Positions 10,762 through 21,275 of a stretch of 64,000 nt of DNA are shown one piece after another; the stretch's first letter is position 1, and each line of letters opens with the position of its first letter. The position numbers and the translations under genes were made by a program. This DNA comes from Charina bottae (Eukaryota > Chordata > Lepidosauria > Squamata > Charinaidae). A model generated the notes under the pieces. That model was not told where the DNA came from. It did no database searches and saw only the letters and a list, made by a program, of their open reading frames with translations. The stretch covers positions 21,472,001 through 21,536,000 of the forward strand of contig JALMGJ010000012.1 in assembly GCA_023362775.1 (NCBI GenBank), written 5' to 3'.

Positions 10762-13416
10762 ATATGCAGCCATTTAAATAAAACTCTTAAGGTCTTTACT
10801 ACATGTTTGTATGGAAAAACATACTCTTAGTTTGATTTAAATGTACAGGAGGGAGTGCAGTATGAGGACCAAGAAGATGGTGCCTTATGTATCCAACTAT
10901 GCTCAGACTGGTGTCCCAAGCAACACATAAGCAGGATAAGAAGGCAACCTTTGTTCCCCTCCAGAGAGGAACCCTGAACACAAGAGATTCCAGATCGTTG
11001 TCTGTAAGGAGTGAAGTTGGTGAGGTGAAAACCAATGATCCACCGGCCAGACAGAATCATTATGCAAACATATCTCCACAGTTTTGAAGACAGCAGCAAA
11101 ATGTCTATTGACTCGGGAAGGCAGGTGGAGAAAGCCTATGATTTAAACTCTGGAGCACATGCAAATAATGTTGTGAATGGCAGAGGGAAGTTCTGCATAT
11201 ATATGACTTTTCTTCTCTGCAGTAAAACTATTAATCTGCCCATGTCCAGTAAAGTTTCTGTTGTTAGGTAGCTACAAATCTCCCCAGGGTCCAGATTGCT
11301 AGGATATATTGTCACGTGTAGGAAAGAAGTCTGACCATCCTCTGTGAAACTATCTATCCCTTTTTGCAAACCATCCAAGGTCAAAGTCATCGCTGCTTCT
11401 TTGGAATCACATCTTAATCATGTACAGTGCAAATCAATGATTTTCATAGTCCTGATCCTTCTTCCACTGAACAAACCGAGATAAAGAGAATTCTCTACTT
11501 CTTAGATGGTATCCATTGTGGACTACTCCAGCATGCTGGGTGTCTGTGACTCCCTAGTAAGCTTTGATATAAGCTTGCATATCAAAGCTCTCTTCAGGCA
11601 GGTCTGGGAGGGAGGAAGGAAGAAAGATGGGTATTAGGGGGAGAGAGGGAGGAAAGAGAGAGAAGTTAAAGGAAGGGAAGAGAGAAGGAGAGAAGATAAT
11701 ATGGAAAAGAAAGAAAGGGAGCAACCACTTAAAAATCAATTAAAATAGTATCACAGTTGAATCAGTTTCAGCGGTTTCTCCTACACGCACGTGCACACAT
11801 CCCGAGGGGCCAGATCAGCCTCTCTGAGAAGGGTGTTTCACCGCTGGGAGGTGTTTCCCACCTTAGTAGTTCCTTGCCTCACCTCATTTACAGAAGCATG
11901 TTTGGGGCCATCTGTGGATACTCCCTCATCACACAGAGGGGCAGCAGGAAGCCTCCCATGCAGTTAGACTGCCATGCTCCCATTATGACCAGATTAAAGG
12001 ATCTAGTTTCATGGAATGCAGAGACTCACAGAATGAGCAGAATCACTTGCTGCCAGCAGGAGTTGACTGGAAAGAGGCAACGCAGTGACCTTCAGAGGGA
12101 CAACAGGCAGCTTCCTCTGCTGATGGATGCTTGAAGTCAACTGAGCAATTAATTAATTAATTAACTAACTAACTAATTAATTGTTGCAATATAGCATACT
12201 CTAGCAGGCATAATTAATTTATTCATCCTGGGAACATGAGATGATATTTCCACATGGAAATAATTGAGAGTATGGGGTAGCAGGAAGATATACCACCTGT
12301 ACATTTTCCCCAGCAGTCAATTAGGCTGCTTTTATTTTTTTTAAAGTGTCTCTGTGCAGAACTCAAATTTAAAATAGTAAATTTTAATAGACCTCCCATA
12401 AATTACGGACAGCAGCTTCCTTTAGCCTCAGAATTGGAGGCACCAGTTGCTGCTCCAGGCGAGCGAGAAGTGTTGAGGATTCTCAGAATAGTTAACTTAA
12501 AGAAACTCCATGGAACATCGTCTTCATAATTAATAAATGAAAAACATTGCTGCAGCTAATCAATAAAGTTGTTAGAGAGAATTGATCGGATGAGGAAACT
12601 CTTTTTGTGGGTACAATTTTTCACCTCTTTAGAACAAAAGACTCCCACGGGTGCTATCAAAGAGATAGACACTTAGGCATCTGACCCAAACGAGGATAAG
12701 AATAGAACTTCAATTCATTAAAAGGGGGAAAAAATAGCTCAGCTTGGAGTTCTGGGGTGAGGAGCTGACAGGCACGGAGAGGGTTAAAGGCTCTGCTGTC
12801 AGTAGGCAGCATAAATGGGAGGACTGCAAGCCTGGAATGAGACTGTACCATAACTACAGTATGTCAGAGAGGGACATCCAGCGGTGGCTTTTCCTTTCAT
12901 TGGATGCTGCCTTTCAAAAGACAAAAGGCACAAGCTGGTGGCAATTTCCTGAGGCCCCAATATGATACTTCAATCCATGGCTGGAGCACAGAAAGGGTTC
13001 ATGAAAAAGGGAGCCATCATATTCCACACAACACACACCCGGGCTCATTACAGGAAGCTGTTCGTCTAGGATCAGCTTCTCCTCCTTGGATCTTGCAGGT
13101 TGGGTAAATCTAGACATCTTGGCACATTCAAATTACACTAACTTTGGCCAGACTGTACCACCCCCCCTTCACATGATAGAAGAGGATTTCCCTGGTTGAA
13201 TGCATGCCGAGACACACAAGGAGAACAAGACCCACAACAGCAACAACAGCTGTGTTGTTTCTATACAGTAAAGTTGTAAGTCCAATAAACGGCTAGGCTG
13301 AATTCTGATCCTGGGGATTCCCATTTTTTGTTTTATTAAAACAATATCCTTGGGGAAAGATACTTCTGTTATTTTATCGGTGTTTTTATGGATTGTTGTG
13401 AGCTGCCTAGAATCAT
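10761..13416. other. No gene; long low-repeat stretch
   Basis: About 2.6 kb with few recognised repeats. Open frames (for example 11757-12134, 125 codons) lack motifs and splice context. 12145-12182 is a short TTAA/TAAC run. 12400-12600 is non-repetitive and contains several ATTAAT cores; its function is unknown. Confidence 0.4.
11600..11728 (+). repeat. Polypurine tract
   Basis: Almost only A and G on the plus strand for about 125 bases (GGAGGGAGGAAGGAAGAAAG and similar), interrupted by a few pyrimidines. Low-complexity DNA able in principle to form triplex structures. Open frames across it are artefacts. Confidence 0.7.
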
Positions 13417-13424
13417 TATATGAG

Positions 13425-14203
13425 GTTTTTTTAATCTATTCAATTGTGTCTGATTCTCAGAGACTGCCTGGACAAGTCCCTGCAGTTTTCTTGGCAAGGT
13501 GTTTCAGAAGTGGTTTTCCATTGCCTCCTTCCTAGGGATGAGAGAAAGTGACTGGCCCAAGGTCATCCAGCTGGCTTTGTGCCCAAGGCAGGACTAGAAC
13601 TCATGGTCTCCCAGTTTCTAGCCTGAAGGCTTAACCCAGAGCTTTCCAAACTGTGTGTCGGGACACATTAGTGTGTCGGCTCCAGTGCCTGGGTGTGTCG
13701 CGGCTGCTGCTGCCTCCGAGCCCTGCCAGGATTCCACACAGGTCCTAGTGCCTGCCTTGTGCCTTGCTGCCTCCAAACCTGCTGTGATTCCACGCAGGTC
13801 CTAGTGCCTGCCTTGTGCCTTGCTGCCTCCAAACCTGCTGTGATTCCGCGCAGGTCCTAGTGCCTGCCTTGTGCCTTGCTGCCTCCAAACCTGCCAGGAT
13901 TCCACACAGGTCCTAGTGCCTGCCTTGTGCCTTGCTGCCTCCAAACCTGCTGTGATTCCGCGCAGGTCCTAGTGCCTGCCTTGTGCCCTGCTGCCTCCAA
14001 ACCTGCTGTGATTCCGCGCAGGTCCTAGTGCCTGCCTTGTGCCCTGCTGTCTCCAAACCTGCTGTGATTCCGCACAGGTCCTAGTGCCTGCCTTGTGCCC
14101 TGCTGTAAGAGTGTGTCGCGAAATGATGCATGTCTAAAAAGTGTGTCACCATCATGAAAAGTTTGGAAAGCTCTGCCTTAACCCCTACACCAAACTGGCT
14201 CTC
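13425..14203 (-). mobile_element. tRNA-headed SINE split by a hAT element
   Basis: The minus-strand head (AGAGAGCCAGTTTGGTGTAG) lies at 14176-14203. The body and BovB-like end (GAATCAGACACAATTG) lie at 13425-13628. The target duplication TATATGAG is at 13417-13424 and 14204-14211. The core (CTAGTCCTGCC, GACCTTGGGCCAGTCAC) is the unit amplified in the array at 24321-25432. The hAT insertion falls within the head, so the SINE is the older of the two. Confidence 0.8.
13637..14175 (+). mobile_element. hAT-type element, family A, seven 56-bp repeats
   Basis: Terminal inverted repeats CAGAGCTTTCCAAAC / GTTTGGAAAGCTCTG. The 8-bp duplications GCTTAACC (13629-13636) and CCTTAACC (14176-14183) match at 7/8 and centre on TA. 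The interior has seven starts of a 56-bp unit (GGTCCTAGTGCCTGCC at 13741, 13797, 13853, 13909, 13965, 14021 and 14077). Outer regions keep GTGTGTCGCGAAATGATGCA. No transposase frame: non-autonomous. Confidence 0.85.
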
Positions 14204-14211
14204 TATATGAG

Positions 14212-14880
14212 ATAGGTTGCCATATAAGTCCTGTAAATAAATCAGATAAATAAATTTATGGAAAGGCTCCCCTTTCAAAATTAAAATTTTAAAATGGTTT
14301 CTTGATTCTTAAGATCATGGTGTAAACCAGGGGCAGGCAACCTTTTTGGCCCATGCTTAAAAACAATCTTGTCTCCTCTTTACTTCTTGGAGTAGAACCC
14401 TAGGCATACTACTCAAAGGCCAGGCATAGCCCTTAGTCCAGAAAAGATTATGCAGCACCTGTAATTTTTATTTTTAGCTTACCCCTCCCAGTGCTAAAAG
14501 TTATATGGATGAAAATTGACCATTTTGTCACCAAGCTTTGATGATACACTCTGGCAGTATAAATGATAGACATTAGAAGCTATTAAAAATCAGAGACACA
14601 GATCACTTGTTCTTGGGGGGCTGTGGGGAAACATCCCAGTCCTCAGAGGGACATGCTGGTTGAGTCTCTTAAGAGATATAGTCCAAAATATCTGGAAGGT
14701 CCTTTTGGGGAATCTTGAAGACACCTCATGCAAATGATCAGGCCTTTAAATGTACAGGAATGTTTCCCCTGCATAGCTTACCACTTATACAGACTAGGGT
14801 GGTGCAATGCTTCCGATTCAAATGCAAAAAAGTACTTTTGAATGTGTGGGGGGCACACACATAGCCCCTCTCTGCAACTC
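14212..14880. other. No recognised feature
   Basis: AT-rich DNA without a gene or an identifiable repeat. Confidence 0.35.
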
Positions 14881-14885
14881 CTTAT

Positions 14886-15280
14886 TGTTGGAAGTCGAGA
14901 TCCAATGGCCTAATTATTCAGCACCTGATGACCCACTGACCACAAGGGGACTATAGGATGGAGATAAAGAGTTAAGGATTTACTCCGGGTCCCTTCTTTG
15001 TGCCTCGGCTCTTTCTGTCAGAGACTGCTAATCTGAGGCCCTTCCCTTTTGCTTTTTGTCCCGGGCACACACCCAAAGACCACCTAATATTTGACTCTCT
15101 TCCTTCTTCTGCTCCTTTCTTCATGCTAGGATGTAGTTAGCTCGGTACTGGCCTTTGCCCATCTTACAATATAATTCTTGTAAATAAAATTCCTTTCTGT
15201 AGTAGTTATTAAAGCTCCTTAACTAATCCTTGCAAGGGTAAGGTTCCCACTCTTAGGAACCCTCATATACACAGAAAGAA
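14886..15280 (+). mobile_element. Possible solo LTR of another family
   Basis: Begins TGTTGGAAGTCG. It has a pyrimidine-rich centre, then TAAATAAAATTCC at about 15180 followed by a short T-rich U5-like stretch. Composition and order resemble an LTR. I cannot fix the right end or find a 5-bp duplication. Confidence 0.25.
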
Positions 15281-15318
15281 TGCTTCAACTTCCAGAATTT
15301 CTATTTTCTTAGTGGAAA

Positions 15319-15350
15319 CGTTTCGCTCCTTATCCAAGGAGCTTCTTCAG
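15319..15350 (-). ncRNA. Hammerhead-like hairpin at PLE 3' end (left copy)
   Basis: Mirror of the motif at 16788-16818: CTGAAGA, a hairpin with GCTCCTT / AAGGAGC arms and GAAACG. See that entry for limits. Confidence 0.4.
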
Positions 15351-15447
15351 TCTGAGCAAAGTTGGTAAGGGAATCCTAAATATGTTCCTAGGTAGCTGTG
15401 TGACCTTACACCTGGGGCTAGGTCATGGTTATATTGTGATGTAATTT

Positions 15448-16337
15448 TTAAGTCCTTTTATCATCTAAAGGAGGGTCGTTAAAATCACCATGCTGCTGTT
15501 GAGCTTCTGAAATGGTCTTAATCTTCCAAGGCACAGAAGACAAAACGGGGAGGAAGATGGGGGAGAGTTTGTGCCTGAGGCCCCCACCTCTATTCAAGGA
15601 AGGATTTTCCAAGTTGGCATAAATGGATTCCTTGACTCTTCTCTCATACCACCTATCTTCTCTGTCTAAAATGTGAACATTAATGTCCCCAAATGAGTGT
15701 CCTTTTTCCTTTAGATGAAGATAAACTGCTGACTCTGGTCCTGTGGTGTTACTTCTCCTGTGTTGGGCCATCCTCCTGTACAAAGGTTGTTTGGTTTCTC
15801 CAATGTAGAGTTCAGAGCACTCCTCACTGCACTGGATTGCATACACTACATTGCTTTTCTTGTGTTTTGGAGTTTGACCTTTGGGGTGTACAAGCCTCTG
15901 TCTCAGTGTGTTGGTGGGTTTGAAATATACAGGTATGTGGTGTTTGCCAAATATCCTTTTTATCTTTTCAGACACGCCAGCCATGTAAGGAATGACCAGG
16001 TTCTTCCGTTTACTCTGAGTCTCAGCCCTATCTGTTGCTGTTTTAGGTCTGGTAGACTTAGATTTAGTGAAGGCCCAATTTGGATATCCACAGGCCTTCA
16101 GAGCTGTTCTCAGGTGCTGATTTTCATTCTTTTTGGAATCCATGGAGGTGGGGATGGTTTCTGCTCTGTGTGACAATGTCCTGATGACTCCTAGTTTGTG
16201 CTGCAGTGGATGGTGGGAGTCAAACATCAGGTATTGATCTGTGTGTGTGGGTTTCCTGTAGATCCCTATTTCTAGCTTGCCACCGGTCCCAATGAGGACT
16301 TCACAGTCTAGGAATGCCAGTCTGTTGTCCTTGTTTG
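15448..16337 (-). pseudogene. PLE polyprotein C-terminal part with GIY-YIG endonuclease
   Basis: About 295 codons of open frame on the minus strand, in frame to the junction and ending at 15448. The first 45 residues (AFLDCEV, IYRKPTHTDQYL, HHPLQHK) match the end of the Penelope reverse-transcriptase domain. A basic linker follows, then the GIY-YIG nuclease: NVVYAIQC, ELYIGETKQPLYRRMAQHRR, a conserved HSF segment and a late glutamate (YERRVKESI, with SLNRGGGLRHKLSP after it). The reverse-transcriptase catalytic core is missing because the copy is truncated at the inversion junction. An ATG at 16395 lies in the other copy and is not a true start. Non-functional as it stands. Confidence 0.85.
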
Positions 16338-16690
16338 GAGAAACCAAACAACCTATGTACAGGAGGATGGCCCAACACAGGAGAAATAACACCACAGGAC
16401 CAGAGTCAGCAGTTTATCTTCATCTAAAAGAAAAAGGACACTCATTTGAGGACATTAATGTTCACATTTTAGACAGAGAAGATAGGTGGTTTGAGAGAGG
16501 GGTCAAGGAATCCATTTATGCCAACTTGGAAAATCCTTCCTTGAATAGAGGTGGGGGCCTCAGGCACAAACTCTCCCCCATCTTCCTCCCCGTTTTGTCT
16601 TCTGTGCCTAGGAAGATTAAGACCATTTCAGAAGCTCAACAGCAGCATGGTGATTTTAACGACCCTCCTTTAGATGATAAAAGGACTTAA
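16338..16690 (+). pseudogene. PLE GIY-YIG fragment, second copy
   Basis: In-frame codons from GETKQPMYRRMAQHRR to the stop at 16690, matching the last ~118 residues of the minus-strand copy with only a few replacements (for example G/E, Y/F, R/G). The first half of the nuclease motif (VVYAIQC..YI) is lost at the junction. The upstream codons from 16277 are antisense of the other copy, not real coding sequence. Confidence 0.85.
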
Positions 16691-16787
16691 AAATTACATC
16701 TCAATATAACCATGACCTAGCCCCAGGTGTAAGGTCACACAGCTACCTAGGAACATATTTAGGATTCCCTTACCAACTTTGCTCAGA

Positions 16788-16820
16788 CTGAAGAAGCTCC
16801 TTGGATAAGGAGCGAAACGT
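16788..16820 (+). ncRNA. Hammerhead-like hairpin at PLE 3' end (right copy)
   Basis: CTGAAGA (16788-16794), a 7-bp helix GCTCCTT/AAGGAGC with loop GGAT (16796-16813), then GAAACGTT (16814-16821). The hammerhead core is CUGANGA, helix II, GAAA, short helix III, NUH; Penelope-like elements are known to carry such ribozymes. One extra unpaired A precedes helix II and helix I is weak, so activity is uncertain. Confidence 0.4.
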
Positions 16821-16901
16821 TTCCACTAAGAAAATAGAAATCCAGTTGACATGATTCAAGCTACAGACAAGACTGAGAACCTTCATAGTCAACTTCCAGA
16901 A

Positions 16902-17741
16902 CTTAAAGCATCAGGGTCATGTCCTGCGAACATGCAGTTGTCAGTACCAGGAAAAGATGCAGATGCTTTAAGGAGCTGCAGAAAGATGCGACACACATGA
17001 GCGCCCATGCTCCTTCCATAGCATCTTTTTAGACTTAAGATCTGATCAGTCCTAATTCCTAATATCTACTCTAATACCTCAATACCCTAATACTGATTCT
17101 ACGGGCAGGAGGAAATATATGCTTCCATTTGTGTGTGTGTATGAAATGGAGAAGAAATACTGGATTCAGCACAAACATTAAATCTAGCTGTGATGAATTA
17201 TCTGAATAGCCGCTAATTTGGACCTAATAATGAGATGATATTTTCATATCAAAGCTGTTGCCAATTTTTTTTAAAAAAAAACAGCCAATATTTTCCCAGA
17301 TGGTTAATTAATCAGGCTATTTTTACAGGACACGGTACAGAATGAGGACTTTCACTTCCTGAACTTAAAACTGAGAAACTGTAATAGACTGTGCCTATAA
17401 ATCATTAATACTACAGCTGCTTTCATGGAAAATTAGCCAGCCCTAGTCAGACAAGAAAAGTCATTTTAAATTATATGAGTTTTGCAAAGACAGGAGAGGT
17501 GAAAACCAGTTGTGCAGTTGCAGTGTTGATTCCGTAACTTGGCTGTCTCTTTCTACTTCCCTTCTCTGATTGAACAAGGGTGGAGAGAGGAAGTGAGAAG
17601 CTAAAGTTGTGACAACCACAATGCTGCAACTTCTGAATTTATAAATAACATGATTAATGGCAAAGGAGTATGGAAAGTTTCTGCTGGCTCAGACCATAAG
17701 TAGCTCTTCTCAGCTGTGCTTAACTCACATGAGGGTCAAAG
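16902..17741. other. No gene; non-repetitive AT-rich stretch
   Basis: 17160-17480 is free of recognised repeats and contains CTAATTTGG, GGTTAATTAATCAGG and GAAAATTAGCC. The homeodomain-like cores make it a candidate conserved element, by composition only. Confidence 0.3.
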
Positions 17742-17749
17742 TCCTAGAT

Positions 17750-18039
17750 CAGAGCTTTCCAAACTGTGTGTCAGGACACGTTAGTGTGTCGGCTGCAGTG
17801 TCTGGGTGTGTCGCAGCTGCTGCTGCCTCCGAGCCCTGCCAGGATTCTGTGCAGGTCCTAGTGCCTGCCTTGTGCCTTGCTGCCTCCAAACCTGCTGTGA
17901 TTCTGCGCAGGTCCTAGTGCCTGTCTTGTGCCCTGCTGTAAGAGTGTGTCGCAAAATGATGCCCTGCTGTAAGAGTGTGTCGCGAAATGATGCATGTCTA
18001 AAAAGTGTGTCACCAACATGAAAAGTTTGGAAAGCTCTG
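17750..18039 (+). mobile_element. hAT family A, two 56-bp repeats
   Basis: CAGAGCTTTCCAAAC / GTTTGGAAAGCTCTG ends with a perfect 8-bp duplication TCCTAGAT (17742-17749 and 18040-18047). Repeat units start at 17854 and 17910. The segment AGTGTGTCGC(A/G)AAATGATG is duplicated near 17942-17993. Confidence 0.9.
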
Positions 18040-18047
18040 TCCTAGAT

Positions 18048-18808
18048 ACTTTCCCGTTACTTCTGGGCAGTCTGGCATTTATACTTCCAGTTGTTTCTCC
18101 ATTCAATTCACTATGACCAAAGCATCTGGATACACATATCCTAGGCAACTCAGTAGTAACAGACTTCTTAACATGTTGAGTAGAATGCTGCCTGCACAGA
18201 CATGTTGCCTTCAGTGCCTCCTGATGCCCATATTCTATAGTGGAATATTCAGGGCTGGGACTTCATTGACTAATTGCTTTGTTTCATCCATTTATTGTTG
18301 GACTTGACTTTTCCATAAGTGAAGAGAAAGTCATAATCATTGCCGTTTGCTCTGTCTGGTCCATTGTGCCTTATCATCTCTGCTACGCTGATCTTTCTCA
18401 AAACTAACCACCGTAATACGAACTTGATGAGATAAATTGTTCCAACTTATACTTTGAAGATAGTCCAATTCTTCAAAATATCTAGGTAGGTGGATGTCAC
18501 TTGAGCTCCAGAGGATATAAAGCTAACAAATAAACAAATCACCTCATGAATGAACTAACACAGTTAATTAGATGAAAGTGCGGGTATGCTGACACAGCTG
18601 TAAGACCTAATTTCTATAGCTGTTCAATTCAAGATGGGTTTACCACATGGAACATGACCTTTTCCACCAGACACTTTTGGACTCTGCCATCTTTGCATTT
18701 CATCAGTCCTTCCAGATCCAGATGTGTCACCATACAAAGAACAAATGCAGACAAATTCAGGCATCTATCAAAATGCAAATGTTGGGCCAGGTTGTCATAT
18801 GTGTTAAT
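18048..18808. other. No recognised feature
   Basis: Non-coding by inspection; short frames lack motifs. Confidence 0.35.
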
Positions 18809-18816
18809 GCATAGAC

Positions 18817-18951
18817 CAGTGTTTCTCAACCTCGGCAACTTGAAGACGTGTGGACTTCAACTCCCAGAATTCCCCAGCCAGCATGGCTGGCTGGGGAATT
18901 CTGGAAGTTGAAGTCCACATGTCTTCAAGTTCCTGAGGTTGAGAAACACTG
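18817..18951. mobile_element. hAT-type palindromic MITE (family D)
   Basis: CAGTGTTTCTCAACC ... GGTTGAGAAACACTG with nearly perfect arms meeting at CAGCATGGCTGGCTG. Perfect 8-bp duplication GCATAGAC at 18809-18816 and 18952-18959. Non-coding. Confidence 0.9.
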
Positions 18952-19213
18952 GCATAGACCATGTTTCTCTGCACAACACTTCAGAGTAGGTGGCAAAAAG
19001 TGCTTTGGAGGACACAGAAGCATGTGTCCTTAAACCAAGTGTTCTTTTCTTGGGATTATGCTACAATTTCAAAGGGCAGCTGCACATACCCAGGATAAGG
19101 AGGTGCAGATAGGTGCTACAGCTGCAGCTCCTGGGGCATTAAAGCACATTTTGGCTTTCAAGTCTGCCAAAGACTGAAAAAAAATTAGTGCTGTACAAAC
19201 CTAATCTTTGGAT

Positions 19214-19561
19214 AAAGGTAAAGGTAAAGGTTAGTTGTGCAGTCGTGTTCGACTCTAGGGGCCGGTGCTCCTCTCCGTTTGTTAGCTGAAGAGCCAGTGT
19301 TGTCCGAAGACGCTTCCACGGTCATGTGGCCGGCATGACGGTCATGTGGCCGGCATGACGCACGTGGAACGCTGTTACCTACCCACCGAAGTGGTACCTA
19401 TTTATCTACTTGCATTTGCGTGCTTTCGAATTGCTAGGTTGGCAAGAGCTGGGGCGAGTGCGGGAGCTCACTCCGTCACACAGGGCTAGGTATTAGAACC
19501 TTCGAACTTGCGATCATCTGATCGACAAGCCTGGCGTCTTACCCACTGAGCCACCACACCC
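19214..19561 (-). mobile_element. Sauria-type SINE with an internal duplication
   Basis: Minus strand, near full length: head at the right (GGTGTGGTGGCTCAGTGGG), body, BovB-like end and ACCTTT tail at the left. GGTCATGTGGCCGGCATGAC is present twice in tandem (19319-19357), absent from the other copies, so it arose in or after this insertion. Confidence 0.85.
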
Positions 19562-19769
19562 ATCTACCATCTTGGTAGATGATACCTACCATTTTGGTAG
19601 GTGAAGACAATTCAATCTGCAGTTTCACAAGGATATCTCCTGACTGGCTGTATGATGATCTCTTCTAAGATGCATTAGCTAGCTAATCTGGCTTTGTGAC
19701 AGATTAATTTGATTGACTCTAACTAGAAAAAGTATTTTTTAATTTATTCTCATGCATAGTCTACCACAT

Positions 19770-19813
19770 AAGTGGTACCTATTCATCTACTTGCATTTGC
19801 ATGCTTTCAAATT

Positions 19814-19864
<51 letters not shown>

Positions 19865-20089
19865 TGTTTCGACTTCTATCACTGCACCATCTCCCCCAAG
19901 GGGACTCTGGGCGGTTTACAAACATAGAGATTAAAATTCTGTTATAAAAACACATAAAAATACAATATACAATTAATTATTGCTAGGTTTTTAGGTAAGA
20001 ATTGCTAGGTTGGCAAGAGCTGGGGCTAGTGCGGGAGCTCACTCCGTCACACGGGGCTAGGGATTCGAACTTCCGAACCACCGAACTTG
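19770..20089 (-). mobile_element. Sauria-type SINE interrupted by a LINE tail
   Basis: Minus-strand SINE in two pieces, 19770-19814 (AAGTGGTACCTATTCATC) and 19999-20089 (AATTGCTAGGTTGGCAAGAG ... GGGATTCGAAC). They are continuous in other copies. AAATT/GAATT borders the insert. The SINE is older than the LINE insertion. Confidence 0.75.
19815..19998 (-). mobile_element. LINE 3' tail nested in a SINE
   Basis: (TTTA)n at the left, then the minus-strand module with AACCGCCCAGAGTCCCCTTG, and about 80 bases of LINE 3' region. The 3' end lies at the left, consistent with target-primed insertion on the minus strand. Confidence 0.65.
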
Positions 20090-21186
20090 GATACTTGTTT
20101 ATTTATTACAACTGATCCTGAAAAATGCTAAGCAGGGCTGTTAGTATTTGGATGGCAGATGGAGTTAAAGGTGACGGAGCTATAGGCTAGACTGGAAAGT
20201 AAAAAAGAAAGACACCCCCCAAAAAAAATTCTGGAAGAAGGCAATGGCCAATGGCCAACAAGTACAGTGTCATTGTCAAGAAAAAATATACCAGTGTTTC
20301 TACTAAGTCAGCAGGAAGTTGAGCTCAATTCAAAGGAGACTTTACCTATTTTATAGCTCACTAGATTAAGCTGTACAAATGTTTAAGATCAAAGATAGGG
20401 GACCTCTTAGCTCATAGAAAAGCTGAGGTTTAGGAAACCTCCCCATTCAGCTTCCCCATACCAGGGTGACAAGCCGCTCCCCTCTTTGAACCCCCAGAGG
20501 AGAAAAGGAGAAGGTACCCACCATAGTTTATAACTTAACAACGAAAGCAGGAGATCCTGCCCTGTCTTTTATAGTCAGATTGATATTTTTCAAGAGGGTA
20601 GGGATTTGGAGAGCGGGGAGGGGATTTTACCTAGGGGATGATGTCATGAGGTTTGTAGGAAATTCCTGGGAGAATATCTCGCCCTCCAGCAGGAATCGGC
20701 TATCAGAAATAGTTACCTCTGTTTAAGAAATGCACATTTTTAAAAATGGTTGTTGAGTTAGTTGGCAGTCCACCTACAGATTTTAAGACCTGATTCCCAG
20801 ATTCCTCTTTTATAATAGCAACTTTTCTCTGAGCAATCAATACATTCCAGTCTCTAGTGGGTTTTTGTTGTTGCTGTTGTTGTTGCTTTAGGTTTTTTTT
20901 TTTTTTTTTGCTTTGGTGCTTTCCTTTCTGCAAACAAAGGCTCAAGCACTGAAATCATGCTTTAATTGCGGAAGCGCAATATCTGGCTGCAGTTTAACCA
21001 ATTCAAAATACTGAATGTTTGGGTTAGCTGTCCCTTTTGGCACTGATTTCTCTACAAGCGTAACTGAAGTTAGAAATTATAATGGCATTTTCAGTTCAGA
21101 TACTTGAAACCTCCAAGGCACCGGCTAGAGGCAGAAAGAAAGGAGTTAATTTTTATTTGCTGCTCATTTCAGTTTTCCCCCAATAT
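20090..21186. other. No gene; simple repeats only
   Basis: Contains (TTG)n near 20865-20888 and a T run at 20892-20911. 20400-20700 has AGGTACCC, TTTATAACTTAA and TTTTATAG and could be an old LTR, but no ends are visible. Confidence 0.35.
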
Positions 21187-21275
21187 CCATCCTTCCTTCC
21201 TTCCTTCCTTCCTTCCTTCCTTCCTTCCTTCCTTCCTTCCTTCCTTCCTTCCTTCCTGTCTTTTTTTTTTTAAAA
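21187..21275 (+). repeat. (CCTT)n microsatellite
   Basis: About 17 CCTT units (21188-21257), then a T/A homopolymer run. Frames of 60-172 codons crossing it are artefacts. Confidence 0.9.

Larger units (their letters stand above)
15298..16888. mobile_element. Penelope-like element, inverted double copy
   Basis: Two pieces of one Penelope-like retroelement lie head-to-head. The left piece (15298 to about 16337) is on the minus strand and the right piece (about 16338-16888) on the plus strand. They share about 500 bases of nearly identical sequence. The whole block is bounded by one 13-bp duplication, TCAACTTCCAGAA (15285-15297 and 16889-16901), so it entered as a single insertion. The junction is near GTTTGGAGAAACC at 16334-16346. 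The right copy extends about 50 bases further at its 3' end than the left. Such inverted partial copies are known for Penelope-like elements. Confidence 0.85.

Noticed and set aside
11757..12134. 125-codon frame
   Set aside because: No domain, no splice context, and composition like the surrounding non-coding DNA.
13741..14130. CRISPR-like array
   Set aside because: Units of 56 bp are contiguous without unique spacers, lie within a hAT element, and the DNA is vertebrate.
15319..15350. Confident ribozyme call at the PLE 3' ends
   Set aside because: Helix I is poor and an extra base precedes helix II, so it is kept only as hammerhead-like.
15693..16173. Plus-strand frames of 76 and 137 codons
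   Set aside because: Antisense of the Penelope-like frame.
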